64,000 nucleotides of DNA, from assembly GCF_002007115.1 (NCBI RefSeq), contig NZ_MVAD01000001.1:1-64000 (forward strand), in the 5' to 3' direction. The position numbers and the translations under genes were made by a program. This stretch comes from Massilia sp. KIM (lineage in GTDB: Bacteria > Pseudomonadota > Gammaproteobacteria > Burkholderiales > Burkholderiaceae_D). The notes beneath the pieces are model-generated. The model saw nothing but the letters and a program-made list of their open reading frames with translations, did not search any database and was not told where the DNA came from. Below are positions 43,073-54,707 of the stretch, in pieces. Position 1 is the first letter of the stretch. Every line of letters begins with the position of its first letter.

Positions 43073-45331
43073 ATGAACGTCATCAAGAGCCGTAAGCGAC
43101 CCGTCTCCCACCACGCCATGGGCACCGCCCTGGCGGCCGTCCTGCTGCCGCTGGCGGCCCAGGCCGACAACGTGGCTCCGCCGCCCGCCGACGCCAAGCC
43201 GGCGACGACGGTCGAGGTCAAGGGCCAGTACGAGAACGCTTTCCGCGCCGAGCACGCTTCCTCGCCCAAGTACACCGAGAAACTGCTCGATACCGCCCAG
43301 ACCGTTCAGGTCATCAAGAAAGAGTTGTTCGAGCAGCAGGGCGCCCTGACCCTGGCCGACGCGCTGCGCAACACCCCGGGCGTGGGCGCCTTCTTCCTGG
43401 GCGAGAATGGCAATACCAACACCGGCGACGCCATCTTCATGCGCGGCTTCGACACCTCGGGCAGCATCTTCGTCGACGGCGTGCGCGACATCGGCTCGAT
43501 CTCGCGCGATGTCTTCAACCTGGAGCAGATCGACGTGCTGAAAGGCCCGGCCGGCACCGACACCGGCCGCGGCGCACCGACCGGCTCGATCAACCTGGTC
43601 ACCAAGAAAGCCCAGATGGCGAACGCGGCCTCGGCCTCGCTCACCGGCGGAAGCGCCTCGCAAAAGCGCGCCACGGCCGACGTCAACCGCGTGCTGAGCG
43701 CCGAGCGCGGCATCGCCCTGCGCCTGAACGTGATGGCCCAGGATTCCGACAACCCGGGGCGCGACGTGGTCAAGAACAAGCGCTGGGCGGTGGCGCCCAG
43801 CCTCGGCTTCGGCCTGAATGGCGCGACCCGCGTCCACCTCGACTACCTGCACGTGGACCAGGACAACATCCCGGACGGCGGTGTCTCGACCGTGGGACTG
43901 CCCGGCTACACCAGCCCGGACCGCGCCCGTCCCTTCATCGGCGAAGCGCGCCCGGTCGATCCGAAGAATTTCTACGGCTCGAAAAACGACTACGACGAGA
44001 TCAAGGCCGACATGGCCACCGTGCGCATCGAGCACGAGTTCTCGCCGACCATGCGCCTGCAAAACGTGAGCCGCTACGGCCGCACCAAGCAGGACTACCT
44101 CCTGACGGCCTGGCTGGCCAGCGCCGCCAACCTGCTGACTCCGGTGCCCACCGATCCCTCCACCTGGACCGTGGCGCGCAGCACCCGCACCGTGAAGGAC
44201 CAGGAGAACAAGATCCTCACTAACCAGACCGTGCTGACCACCGACTTCACGACCGGCACGCTGTCCCACACCCTGGTGACCGGCCTCGAACTGGCCAACG
44301 AGAAGCAGATCACCTATGGCCTGACCGGCCTGGGCACGATGCCGGCCGCGAATCTCTACCACCCGAACCCGAACGATCCGGTGACCGGTTTCGCGCCGCG
44401 CCGCACCGGCGCCTACAACAAGGGCGAGATCGACACCCAGGCCCTGTACCTGTTCGACACCATCAAGCTGGGCCAGCGCTGGATCTTCAACGCCGGCGTG
44501 CGCGCCGAGCGCTACGAGGGCGACTACACGGTGGTGGCGCTGACCAACAACGTGCTGGTGCCGACCCACTTCACGGTCGAGGACACCCTGGTCAACGGCA
44601 AGATCTCGGCCCTGTACAAGCCGACCGAGAACAGCAGCGTGTACGCGATGGTCGCTTCCTCGCGCCAGCCGCCGGGCGCCAGCTTCACCGTGTCGGGCAA
44701 CGTCAACAGCGCACAGAACCCGATCTACGAACCGCAGAAGACCACCACCACCGAGATCGGCGGCAAGCTCGACCTGCTGCGCCAGAAGCTCTCGCTCTCG
44801 GCCGCGCTGTTCCGCACCGAGGTCAAGAACGAAGTCGAGCAGGATCCGGTCGACCTGCAGTGGTACCAGACCGGCGAGAAGCGCGTCCAGGGCATCGAGC
44901 TGGGCGCCACCGGCGCCATCGCCACCAACTGGCTGGTGAGCGCTGGCTACCTGTACCAGGACACCAGCGTCGAGCGCGGCCGCGCCGTGACCGCCTCGGG
45001 CGAGAACAGCCTGACCTACACGCCCAAGCACACCTTCACGCTGTGGACCTCCTACGACCTGCCGTTCGGCCTGAAGATCGGCGGCGGCGCCCGCTACAAC
45101 GACAAGCTCAAGCGCGGCACCGACGGCGCCATCGGCACCCCGGCCTATACCGAGGACTACTGGGTGTTCGATGCGATGGCGGCCTACCAGGTCAATCCGA
45201 AGTTCGACCTGCGCCTGAACGTCTACAATATCGGCGACAAGGAGTACGTGGCCAACATCAACAAGAGCGGCTATCGTTACACCCCGGGCGCGCCCCGTTC
45301 GGCCAGCCTGACCGCCAACATCCGCTTCTAA
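43073..45331 (+). CDS. fiu: TonB-dependent catecholate-siderophore receptor (Fiu/PiuA-like)
   Basis: A 752-aa outer-membrane receptor. The signal peptide ends near residue 32 (AAQA), and a TonB-box region follows. The plug domain (about 60-200) has [54 protein letters not shown] and [27 protein letters not shown]. The 22-strand barrel ends with the typical aromatic residue (ANIRF). ATG 43073 is used because the signal peptide starts there. Together with the adjacent PiuC/YbiX gene and the Fur box it matches the Fiu/PiuA group, which imports ferric catecholates and catechol-conjugated antibiotics. Ligand specificity is inferred. Confidence 0.9.
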   Translation: MNVIKSRKRPVSHHAMGTALAAVLLPLAAQADNVAPPPADAKPATTVEVKGQYENAFRAEHASSPKYTEKLLDTAQTVQVIKKELFEQQGALTLADALRNTPGVGAFFLGENGNTNTGDAIFMRGFDTSGSIFVDGVRDIGSISRDVFNLEQIDVLKGPAGTDTGRGAPTGSINLVTKKAQMANAASASLTGGSASQKRATADVNRVLSAERGIALRLNVMAQDSDNPGRDVVKNKRWAVAPSLGFGLNGATRVHLDYLHVDQDNIPDGGVSTVGLPGYTSPDRARPFIGEARPVDPKNFYGSKNDYDEIKADMATVRIEHEFSPTMRLQNVSRYGRTKQDYLLTAWLASAANLLTPVPTDPSTWTVARSTRTVKDQENKILTNQTVLTTDFTTGTLSHTLVTGLELANEKQITYGLTGLGTMPAANLYHPNPNDPVTGFAPRRTGAYNKGEIDTQALYLFDTIKLGQRWIFNAGVRAERYEGDYTVVALTNNVLVPTHFTVEDTLVNGKISALYKPTENSSVYAMVASSRQPPGASFTVSGNVNSAQNPIYEPQKTTTTEIGGKLDLLRQKLSLSAALFRTEVKNEVEQDPVDLQWYQTGEKRVQGIELGATGAIATNWLVSAGYLYQDTSVERGRAVTASGENSLTYTPKHTFTLWTSYDLPFGLKIGGGARYNDKLKRGTDGAIGTPAYTEDYWVFDAMAAYQVNPKFDLRLNVYNIGDKEYVANINKSGYRYTPGAPRSASLTANIRF

Positions 45332-45344
45332 AAGGAACCCGCGC

Positions 45345-46025
45345 ATGCTGCTGCACATCCCCAAGGTCCTCACCCAGGAGGAGGTGGGCATCATGCGCGA
45401 GCGCCTGGCGCGAAGCGGCTGGACCGATGGCCGGGCCACGGTCGGGGCCCAGGGCGCGCAGGTGAAGCGCAACCGCCAGTTGCCGGAGAACGCGCCCGAG
45501 GCGCGCGAACTGGCGGCGATGGTGCAGGCCGCGCTGGCGCGCAACCCGCTGTTCTTCGCCGCCGCGCTGCCGGTGCGCTCGATGCCGCCGCTGTTCAACC
45601 GCTACGGCGTCGGCGAGCACTACGGCGACCACGTGGACGGCGCGGTGCGCGTGCTGCCGGGTGGGGCCGGCATGCTGCGCACCGACGTCTCCAGCACCCT
45701 GTTCCTGTCCTCGCCCGAGGACTACGACGGCGGCGAGCTGGTGGTGCAGGACACCTACGGCGAGCACGAGGTCAAGCTCGACGCGGGCGACCTGATCCTC
45801 TATCCCTCGACCAGCGTGCACCGGGTCGAGCCGGTCACCCGCGGCGAGCGCATCTGCAGCTTCTTCTGGACCCAAAGCATGGTGCGCGACGACGCCCGGC
45901 GCGCCATGCTGTTCGAGCTCGACCGCACCATCGAATCGCTGCGCAGCCGCGTGGGCGACTGCCCGGAAACGGTGGCGCTCACCGCCCACTACCACAACCT
46001 GCTGCGGCAGTGGGCCGAGACCTGA
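45345..46025 (+). CDS. piuC: Fe(II)/2-oxoglutarate-dependent dioxygenase PiuC/YbiX
   Basis: A 226-aa PKHD-type hydroxylase. Iron ligands are in [10 protein letters not shown] (HxD) and [10 protein letters not shown] (distal His), with the 2-oxoglutarate arginine in [10 protein letters not shown]. Its gene lies 13 bp after the receptor, as is common for piuA-piuC and fiu-ybiX pairs. The enzyme's substrate is not established; a role in siderophore-iron handling is inferred from constant linkage. Co-regulation by the Fur box upstream of the receptor is likely. Convergent with the SDR gene, 4 bp apart. Confidence 0.92.
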   Translation: MLLHIPKVLTQEEVGIMRERLARSGWTDGRATVGAQGAQVKRNRQLPENAPEARELAAMVQAALARNPLFFAAALPVRSMPPLFNRYGVGEHYGDHVDGAVRVLPGGAGMLRTDVSSTLFLSSPEDYDGGELVVQDTYGEHEVKLDAGDLILYPSTSVHRVEPVTRGERICSFFWTQSMVRDDARRAMLFELDRTIESLRSRVGDCPETVALTAHYHNLLRQWAET

Positions 46026-46029
46026 GGGG

Positions 46030-46770
46030 TCAAGCGCCGAAGCCGCCGTCGGCCGCCAGGTCGGCGCCGGTGATGAAGGACGATTCCGGGCCGGCCAGGT
46101 AGGCCACCAGCGAGGCGATTTCCGCCGGCTTGCCGTGGCGCGGCAGGGCCATCAGGCTGTGCAGGAAGGTGCCGAATTCGCCGTCCGCAGGGTTCATGTC
46201 GGTGTCGACCGGGCCAGGCAGCACGTTGTTGATGGTGATGCCGCGCGGGCCGAGGTCGCGGGCGGCGCCCTTGACGAAGGCGCTCAGGGCCGATTTGCTC
46301 ATGCCGTAGACCGCCGCGCCGGCAAAAGGCACGCGCAGGGCGTTGATGCTGCCGATGTTGACGATCCGGCCGCCTTCGGCCATGTGGCGCAGCACGCCCT
46401 TGGTGGCCACGAACACGGCGCGCACATTGACCGCGATGGTCTTGTCAAAGTCTTCCAGCGAAAATTCCTCGACGCTGCCCGGCAGGAACACGCCGGCATT
46501 GTTGACCAGGATGTCGATCTTGCCGAAGTGCTCGGCGGCGCGGTCGATGGCCTCGGTCAGCGACTTCGGATCGGCGGCGTCGCTGCGCAGGGCCAGGGCC
46601 TTGCCGCCGGCGGCGACGATTTCCTGGGCCAGCGCTTCGGCCGCGCCTTGCGAACCCTGGTAGGTGAGGGCGACGGCGGCGCCGTCCGCGGCCAGGCGGC
46701 GCACGATGGCGGCGCCGATGCCGCGCGAACCGCCGGTGACGAAAGCGACTTTGTTCTGCAATGCTGCCAT
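46030..46770 (-). CDS. short-chain dehydrogenase/reductase
   Basis: A 246-aa classical SDR with cofactor motif TGGSRGIG, structural NNAG, the Ser in NIGSINAL, and the catalytic pair in AVYGMSKSAL (Tyr-x-x-x-Lys). The C-terminus (ITGADLAADGGFGA) is typical of FabG-like enzymes. The Gly-Ser-Arg pattern after the first strand favours NADP(H). SD AGGAG precedes the ATG. It is divergent from the LysR gene, whose product probably regulates it. The substrate is unknown. Confidence 0.9.
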   Translation of the reverse strand: MAALQNKVAFVTGGSRGIGAAIVRRLAADGAAVALTYQGSQGAAEALAQEIVAAGGKALALRSDAADPKSLTEAIDRAAEHFGKIDILVNNAGVFLPGSVEEFSLEDFDKTIAVNVRAVFVATKGVLRHMAEGGRIVNIGSINALRVPFAGAAVYGMSKSALSAFVKGAARDLGPRGITINNVLPGPVDTDMNPADGEFGTFLHSLMALPRHGKPAEIASLVAYLAGPESSFITGADLAADGGFGA

Positions 46771-46903
46771 GATGTTCTCCTGATGAGTGGTGGGAATGGA
46801 GTCAGTATCCCCCTCATCCGCGGTTGAAACTAGTGAGCGTTTCGTCGCAACAATTTCAACTCCCGGTATAAAATGCCGGCATCTTCATCCTGCTCCCCAC
46901 GCC

Positions 46904-47836
46904 ATGCTCGATTCGATCAGCCACCTGGTTTCCTTCATCTACAGCGCCGAGGAGGGCGGTTTCTCGGCCGCCGCCCGCCGCCTTGGCCTGAGCCCGGCGG
47001 CGGTCAGCAAGAACGTCGCGGCGCTCGAGCGCCAGCTCGGCGTGCGCCTGTTCCAGCGCACCACCCGCCAGCTGCACCTGACCGAGCAGGGCGAGCAGTT
47101 CCTGCGCGAGGTGGCTGAGCCCTGGCGGCGCATCGAAGGGGCGGTGCAGGCGGCGCGCGAAGGCGCCGCGGAGCCGGCCGGCACGCTCAAGATCAGCATG
47201 GCGCCGATGGTCGGACGGACGTATTTCGTGCCGATGCTCGAGGACTTCCGCACGCGCTATCCCGGCATCGTGCCCGACCTGTATTTCGAGAACCGGCAGG
47301 TGGACGTGATCGGGGAGGGCTTCGATGTCGGCATCGGCGGCGGGATCGCCCTGAGCGAGGGGCTGGTGGCGCGCGAGCTGACCCGGGTGCACGTGGTGGC
47401 GGTGGCTTCGCCGGCCTACCTGGCGCGCCACGGCAGGCCGGCCCACCCGGGAGAGCTGCAGCGGCACGAAGGGATTGCGCGGCGCTCGGTGCAGACCGGG
47501 CGCCGCTATGCCTGGAGCCTGCGCCAGGAGGAAGAGGGCGAGGAAGTGGCAGTCGAGTTCCGTACGGTGGCGGTGGCCGACGATCCGGAGGCGATGGCGA
47601 TGGCGGCGGTCGCCGGCGTCGGCCTGACCCTGCTGCCGATGCCGCATGCCCTGCCTTTCCTGCGCAGCGGGGAGCTGGTGCACCTGCTTCCGGGCTGGTA
47701 CACCTTGGCCAAGCCCCTGTGCATCTACTATCCCAGCAGGCGCCTGTTGCCGGCCAAGACGCGGGTGTTCGTGGACTTCGTGGTCGAGCGCTTCCGGGAG
47801 ACCGGCCTGGCCGAGCAGTTCAGGGCGCCCGGCTAG
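46904..47836 (+). CDS. LysR-family transcriptional regulator
   Basis: A 310-aa regulator with an N-terminal winged HTH (about 5-65; FSAAARRLGLSPAAVSKNVAALERQLGVRLFQRTTR) and a LysR substrate-binding domain (about 95-300). ATG 46904 matches the family start; no clear SD. Divergent from the SDR gene across 133 bp, the usual arrangement for LysR control of a neighbouring oxidoreductase. The inducer is unknown. The stop overlaps the convergent GNAT gene by four bases. Confidence 0.9.
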   Translation: MLDSISHLVSFIYSAEEGGFSAAARRLGLSPAAVSKNVAALERQLGVRLFQRTTRQLHLTEQGEQFLREVAEPWRRIEGAVQAAREGAAEPAGTLKISMAPMVGRTYFVPMLEDFRTRYPGIVPDLYFENRQVDVIGEGFDVGIGGGIALSEGLVARELTRVHVVAVASPAYLARHGRPAHPGELQRHEGIARRSVQTGRRYAWSLRQEEEGEEVAVEFRTVAVADDPEAMAMAAVAGVGLTLLPMPHALPFLRSGELVHLLPGWYTLAKPLCIYYPSRRLLPAKTRVFVDFVVERFRETGLAEQFRAPG

Positions 47837-48342
47837 CCGGTGAACGCGGGGTCGTAGGCGACGCTGCCCGTCGGCGCCGGACCGGCGAAGGACAAGGCCA
47901 TGAAGTAGTCCGTCGGCGGACCGGGAAAGCGCAGGGCCGGATCGGCCGCGAAGCCGAAGCGCCGGTAGTACTCCGGCTCGCCCAGCACCACGCAGCCGCG
48001 CGCATCGGCGCGCCGGCGCAGGCAGGCCAGCCCGGCCTCGACCAGGGCCCGGCCGACGCCCTGGCGCTGCGTGCGCGGCCGCACAGCCAGCGGCCCCAGG
48101 CCGTACCAGCCGAGGTCCGCGCCATCGACAGCGACTTTCGAGAAGGCGACATAGCCCACCAGTTCGCCGTCCGGCAGCAGGGCCGCCAGGCCGAGCGCCA
48201 GCCTGCCGTGCGCGCGCAGGCGCTCGACGATCAGGTGTTCGGTGTGGTCGCTGTGGGGATGCCCGGCGAAGGCCGTGCGCAGGAGAGAGGAAACGGCCTG
48301 CACATCGCCAGGCTGTTCCGGGCGGATGTGCAGGTCGATCAT
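47833..48342 (-). CDS. GNAT-family N-acetyltransferase (YhbS-like)
   Basis: A 169-aa acetyltransferase with the acetyl-CoA motif LGPLAVRPRTQRQGVGRALVEAGL and a YYRRFGFAADPALRFPGPP block characteristic of YhbS-like members. Substrate unknown. It is encoded 13 bp downstream of the DUF2863 gene on the same strand, so the two form an operon. Confidence 0.88.
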   Translation of the reverse strand: MIDLHIRPEQPGDVQAVSSLLRTAFAGHPHSDHTEHLIVERLRAHGRLALGLAALLPDGELVGYVAFSKVAVDGADLGWYGLGPLAVRPRTQRQGVGRALVEAGLACLRRRADARGCVVLGEPEYYRRFGFAADPALRFPGPPTDYFMALSFAGPAPTGSVAYDPAFTG

Positions 48343-48355
48343 GGGGACGGAGGGA

Positions 48356-49666
48356 TCAGTGGAAGTGCTCGGTGCCGGCCGGGGTGTCTTCCGGCATCTC
48401 CGCGTGCACCAGTTCGCCGGTCGGGTCGGCGAACAGCGGCGCGCCGCAATCGTCGCAGTACTCGGCCACGTAGCGCTCGTTGATGCGCTTGACGTGGGCG
48501 ATGCCGGCGTCGTTGAGGTGGGCGATGATCTCGTTGAGCGGCGTCAGCGGGGTCGGGCTGGCCGCCAGCGGACCTTCCATCGGGGTGCCGTTCTCGTCTT
48601 CCTGGCCGTAGAGCGGCCAGACGATGCCGTACACCACGTCGGTGCTCTGGCGCATGGTGAACGAGACGCGGTACTCGTCGATCTGGATGTCCGAGGCTTC
48701 CTCGCCGAAGCCGGCGATCACGGCGCGCAGGTCCGAGGCTTCCACGCCCAGGGTGTTGGTGAGGTAGTGGACGGCCGCGCGGATCGAGATCGGGCGGATC
48801 AGCTTGTCGGCTTCCCGGCAGGCCACGTAATAGGCTTCCGGCAACAGCAGCTCGATGCCGCAGCCCGGCAGCAGGCGCGCCACGTTGGCCGTGGCCTGGC
48901 TGCGCCATTGCTCGAGGGCGCGGTTGCGCTCCTCGGCGAAGTGCAGCTGGTGCTGGGGTTCCTGCCAGCGGAACAGCGGCGCGCCCTGGGGCGCGACGAT
49001 GGCCACCAGCAGGTAGCGGGTGTCGGCCAGGAAGGGCGCGGTCTCGGGATCGCGCGTGGCCGGCTTGATGGTGCCGCCCTTGTGGGCGGCGGCCGCCAGC
49101 TTGTGGGTCAGGGCATAGGTCTCGGCGTGGGAACGCGGCAGCTGGTCGATCGAGTACAGCGTGGGCGCGATCGACAGGCGCGCGCCCTCGGCCAGCAGGT
49201 GGGCCGAGAAGTGGGCGGACAGCGTATTGAGCAGATCGGACGGAATGTTCCCGGTGGCGATCGAGAACCGGGTCCAGGCCAGGATGGGCGCGGCGACCAG
49301 CAGGGCTTGCCAGGTCACGTCGCCGCCATCCTGCTGCTCGACCATGGTGGCCGATTCGCTAACGGCCTCGACGGTATCCATCAGGACGTCGTAGGACGCG
49401 AGATCGTCCTTGAACAGCAGGTTCAGGGCGCTGTCGATGCTGTCCTGGTGGTTCGTCTTGAGCAGTTTCTGCAGTTGCGTGTCCAGTTGGCGTTCCCAGG
49501 CCCGCTCCTCGACACGGCTCGCGGCCTGCATGAGGGCTTGCGAGATGCTGACGAGGCGCTGGGCTTCTGCGGAGAGTTTGGGGGGTGAATCTTTGGAAGG
49601 ACGACGCATGGCGCTAGTGGGTCTCTTGTCAATGAAGTGTGGATCGAAGGTCCATGGGGTCATCAT
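48356..49666 (-). CDS. DUF2863-family protein
   Basis: A 436-aa cytoplasmic protein (starts at 49666, 49663 or 49609 are all possible; AAGGG lies 6 nt before 49663, while the MRRPSKD start at 49609 has no SD). The N-terminal half is helical (LSAEAQRLVSISQALMQAASRVEER) and the C-terminal half carries a CDDC pair (YCDDCGAPLFADPTGELVHAEMPED), perhaps metal-binding. The family appears restricted to betaproteobacteria and has no known function. A Fur box lies about 120 bp upstream but is better explained by the oppositely oriented sRNA promoter. Confidence 0.82.
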   Translation of the reverse strand: MMTPWTFDPHFIDKRPTSAMRRPSKDSPPKLSAEAQRLVSISQALMQAASRVEERAWERQLDTQLQKLLKTNHQDSIDSALNLLFKDDLASYDVLMDTVEAVSESATMVEQQDGGDVTWQALLVAAPILAWTRFSIATGNIPSDLLNTLSAHFSAHLLAEGARLSIAPTLYSIDQLPRSHAETYALTHKLAAAAHKGGTIKPATRDPETAPFLADTRYLLVAIVAPQGAPLFRWQEPQHQLHFAEERNRALEQWRSQATANVARLLPGCGIELLLPEAYYVACREADKLIRPISIRAAVHYLTNTLGVEASDLRAVIAGFGEEASDIQIDEYRVSFTMRQSTDVVYGIVWPLYGQEDENGTPMEGPLAASPTPLTPLNEIIAHLNDAGIAHVKRINERYVAEYCDDCGAPLFADPTGELVHAEMPEDTPAGTEHFH

Positions 49667-49759
49667 AAACCCTTATCCCCGGTATTGTAGTTGATTCGGC
49701 CACATGCCATGAACACATGGGCAACATCTCGTGCCTATCGGCGGGGTGGTGGAGGACGC

Positions 49760-49788
49760 TTGCCAAATGCGCGATTTCAAACGATAAT
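49760..49788 (+). promoter_or_regulatory. sigma-70 promoter of the candidate Fur-regulated sRNA
   Basis: TTGCCA (49760-49765), exactly 17 bp, then GATAAT (49783-49788). Only one base differs from consensus in each hexamer. Predicted start near 49795. Confidence 0.75.
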
Positions 49789-49801
49789 GCGAATCGTTCT
49801 C
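49783..49801 (+). promoter_or_regulatory. Fur box overlapping the sRNA -10 element
   Basis: GATAATGCGAATCGTTCTC matches 15 of 19 positions of the classical Fur consensus. It covers the -10 box and the predicted start, so Fur-Fe(II) would block initiation directly. Confidence 0.8.
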
Positions 49802-49923
49802 ATTCACTTTGAGGGCCCGACGGGTGCGCCGCGCGGTGCGGCCCCGTCGGGCGCCACGATTGGAGTACCACCCCCCGCCGGGCAACCGGATTCGCCCTCC
49901 TGATTCGTCAGGGGGGCTTTTTT
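49795..49923 (+). ncRNA. candidate Fur-repressed iron-starvation small RNA
   Basis: About 129 nt from the predicted start to the end of the terminator T-run, with no ORF. Three parts are visible. A 5' segment ends in a 10-bp stem (49815-49824 with 49843-49852). A mostly unpaired middle (about 49853-49893) contains CCACCCCCC at 49868-49876. A 3' rho-independent terminator (stem 49894-49903 with 49908-49917, then T6) would serve as an Hfq-binding tail. Promoter, Fur box and terminator are all in register. The C-rich loop is complementary to the sdhC Shine-Dalgarno. Analogous to RyhB, PrrF, NrrF or BrrF by architecture; sequence homology was not tested. Confidence 0.6.
49894..49923 (+). terminator. 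rho-independent terminator of the candidate sRNA
   Basis: A 10-bp stem with one mismatch, loop TTCG, and six T (49918-49923). There is no plus-strand gene upstream that it could otherwise serve. Confidence 0.8.
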
Positions 49924-49990
49924 CTTCTGTTTTGCCCTTTCGTTCGCCGTGCCTGCGCCTGCGCACGCTCTCGCGCCTGCTCTCGGCTCT

Positions 49991-50041
49991 CGCTCCCGTT
50001 CCCGCTCCCGCTCCCGCTCCCGCGTTCGCTTTCGCTTTCCC
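49991..50041 (+). repeat. imperfect hexanucleotide tandem tract
   Basis: Eight 6-bp units of the form CGCTCC / CGTTCC / CGCTTT in non-coding DNA between the sRNA terminator and a REP-like element. Confidence 0.75.
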
Positions 50042-50085
50042 AGTGCGCCGGCCACAGCGCCCAGGGGCGGCCCGCGGCCCCAGAA

Positions 50086-50190
50086 CGTCATTCCGGCGAA
50101 GGCCGGAATCCAAGTCCGTACCGCCGCCACCCACGTCACACGTAGCGGTTACGCTGGCAAACTTGGATTCCGGCCTTCGCCGGAATGACG
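50086..50190. repeat. REP-like element: 30-bp perfect inverted repeat
   Basis: Arms 50086-50115 and 50161-50190 are exact reverse complements (each starts or ends CGTCATTCCGGCG) around a 45-bp loop. Each arm itself contains the short palindrome CCGGCGAAGGCCGG. This is the typical dispersed extragenic palindrome of Burkholderiales genomes. Confidence 0.85.
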
Positions 50191-50239
50191 GTTTTTAGGT
50201 TAGCGGGGAAGCAGACGGCCGGCGATGCTCGGGATAAGT

Positions 50240-50274
50240 AAAAAGGGCCGGAACCCTCGCGGGTTCCGGCCCTT
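50240..50274 (-). terminator. rho-independent terminator of acnA
   Basis: A 14-bp perfect stem (50243-50256 with 50261-50274), loop TCGC; on the minus strand it is followed by a T-run. Located 40 bp after the acnA stop. Confidence 0.85.
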
Positions 50275-50314
50275 CTTGCCGCCTGAGAGCCCGCCTTGAC
50301 GGCGGGCCTCGACA

Positions 50315-53023
<2,709 letters not shown>

Positions 53024-53094
53024 AATCTCTCCTTCAGTGGGGATTTTGTTATTTCAATAACAATAACATCAGGCGACGCGCGGCGAACCCCGCA

Positions 53095-53637
53095 TCAGCT
53101 TTTCTTCTCCGCCGGGACGGCGGCTGCCATCTGTTCGGCGCTCTTGCATTCGTTGGCCAACTGGCGGTTCAGCTTGGAGTCCAGCAGGATGCCCTTGGCC
53201 GGGATGCCGATCCAGACCAGGCCGTAGTGCGGGTTCTCGAAGCGCAGCGCGCCGGTGGTGGTGCCGACCCGCGCCAGGCGGTGCAGGCGCTTCTTCCAGC
53301 GCAGGGCGATGTGGCTGTCGTCCTGCTGGTTGGTATAGATCGTGATCTTGTTGCCAAGTTCGCAAGCATATTCGGTCACCAGGGTGTCGGTGATGTCGGG
53401 CTCGGCGACCTCGGGACTGTTGGGGTCGAACGCGGCGGCGACGCCTGCCGCGCCCACGGCGGCGGCGCCGGCGGCGGCTTTCTTCGCCTTCTTCGACTTC
53501 GACTTGGATTGGGCTTTCAGGACGTCTTCCGCCTTCGGATGCTTCTCGACGGTGGCGGAGACGGCCGGCGCGCACAGGCCGGCAGCCGCGAGCGCGACGG
53601 CGCAGGCGGCGAGGAGTTTGGACAGGTGGGTGGCCAT
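53095..53637 (-). CDS. exported protein with a MliC-like C-terminal domain
   Basis: A 180-aa protein with a Sec signal (cleavage after VSA, near residue 28), a Lys/Ala-rich low-complexity linker (about 40-70) and a C-terminal domain. The domain pattern (YACELGNKITIYTNQ ... ALRWKKRLHRL ... GALRFENPHYGLVWIGIPAKGILLDS ... NEC) has two Cys and resembles MliC/PliC lysozyme inhibitors. The match is by eye only. The start overlaps the CoA-ester-lyase stop (TGATG), so translation is coupled. Function uncertain. Confidence 0.75.
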   Translation of the reverse strand: MATHLSKLLAACAVALAAAGLCAPAVSATVEKHPKAEDVLKAQSKSKSKKAKKAAAGAAAVGAAGVAAAFDPNSPEVAEPDITDTLVTEYACELGNKITIYTNQQDDSHIALRWKKRLHRLARVGTTTGALRFENPHYGLVWIGIPAKGILLDSKLNRQLANECKSAEQMAAAVPAEKKS

Positions 53638-54623
53638 CAGCTGGGTTCCGTAGGGTTGACGAGTGCCGCCGCGGCTTCGGGCAGCGCAAGGCCGGCCAGC
53701 TTCGCGCGCTGCAGAACGGTCCAATAATATCGGTAGCTCGCGCGGTCGTGCAAGCGGCCGTGGTGCGCGATCGGGCCCCAGCCGGCCGCCATCGCCTCCT
53801 GCAGAATATTGGTCGCCTCGTTCACTTCCGACAGGCGCGGCGTGAAGGCCTTCAGGATCGCCTTGATCTGGTCGGGGTGGATGCTCCACATGCGGGTGAA
53901 GCCGAATTCGGCCACCGCGCGCTGGGCGTCGTTGGCCACCACCGCGCTGTCCTTGATGTCGGTGGTGACGTTGTGCGAGGGCACCTTGCCGTGTGCGTGG
54001 CAGGCGGCCACCATCTCCAGCTTGGCGCGCACCACCAGCGGGTGGGTGAACTGGCCCGGGGTGCGCATCGCGCTGGCCGGGATCGCGCCGAAGTGCGAGG
54101 AAACGAAATCCATGATGCCGAAGGACAGGCATTCGACCTGGGGCAGGGCGGCGATGTCGTAGGCTTCGCGCAGCGCGCCGTGGGTCTCGACCAGCACGTG
54201 GACCGGCAGGTCGGGGCGGTGCGCGCCGGCGTGCTGGTTGATCAGGTCGATCGCGCGCGCCACTTCCATGGCGCTCGACACCTTGGGCAGCACCACATAG
54301 GCCAGGCGCTTGGCGGCGCCGCCGACGATGGTCGCCACGTCGCTCGCGAAATGCGGGCTGTCCGGCTCGTGCAGGCGCACGCCGATGCGCAGGTAGTGGT
54401 TGTCCTCGCTGTTGACGAGGGCGGTGACCAGGGCGGCATGCTCGGCTTCGGCGCCGGCGGCGGCGCCGTCCTCGCAGTCGAAGGTGATGTCGAAGACGGG
54501 CCCAAGCTCTTGTTGCAGGGCCATCGATTTGCGCATCAGCTTCTCCGAGCCGGCGTAGTGGTCGCAGGCGGGGAGCAGGAGCGGCTGGCGTTTGCCCTGG
54601 AATAAAACCTCGGAAGGATGCAT
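53637..54623 (-). CDS. HpcH/HpaI aldolase / citrate-lyase-beta-like CoA-ester lyase
   Basis: A 328-aa TIM-barrel protein of the CitE-like family. Motifs: FDITFDCEDGAAAGAEAEH (metal-binding Glu/Asp), RIGVRLHEPDSPHF, PKVSSAMEVARA, LVETHGAL and FGIMDFVSSHFG. Relatives cleave malyl-CoA or citramalyl-CoA, or act on related beta-hydroxyacyl esters. Subunits CitD and CitF are absent, so it is not a citrate lyase. ATG 54623 is preferred to an upstream TTG at 54638. It is 84 bp downstream of mdh on the same strand, which suggests joint regulation and malate-related chemistry (inference). Confidence 0.85.
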   Translation of the reverse strand: MHPSEVLFQGKRQPLLLPACDHYAGSEKLMRKSMALQQELGPVFDITFDCEDGAAAGAEAEHAALVTALVNSEDNHYLRIGVRLHEPDSPHFASDVATIVGGAAKRLAYVVLPKVSSAMEVARAIDLINQHAGAHRPDLPVHVLVETHGALREAYDIAALPQVECLSFGIMDFVSSHFGAIPASAMRTPGQFTHPLVVRAKLEMVAACHAHGKVPSHNVTTDIKDSAVVANDAQRAVAEFGFTRMWSIHPDQIKAILKAFTPRLSEVNEATNILQEAMAAGWGPIAHHGRLHDRASYRYYWTVLQRAKLAGLALPEAAAALVNPTEPS

Positions 54624-54707
54624 GGTCGGTCGTTGCAACGGATCGGCCGCGCCGCTCGCGCGGCACGGCCAGGGAAGGCGCGGCTCCTAGGGCCGCGCCG
54701 GGATGGA

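Noticed and set aside
49783..49801. Fur box as the regulator of the DUF2863 gene
   Set aside because: It lies ~120 bp upstream of that gene in the opposite orientation, with no convincing minus-strand promoter, whereas a near-consensus plus-strand promoter overlaps it exactly.
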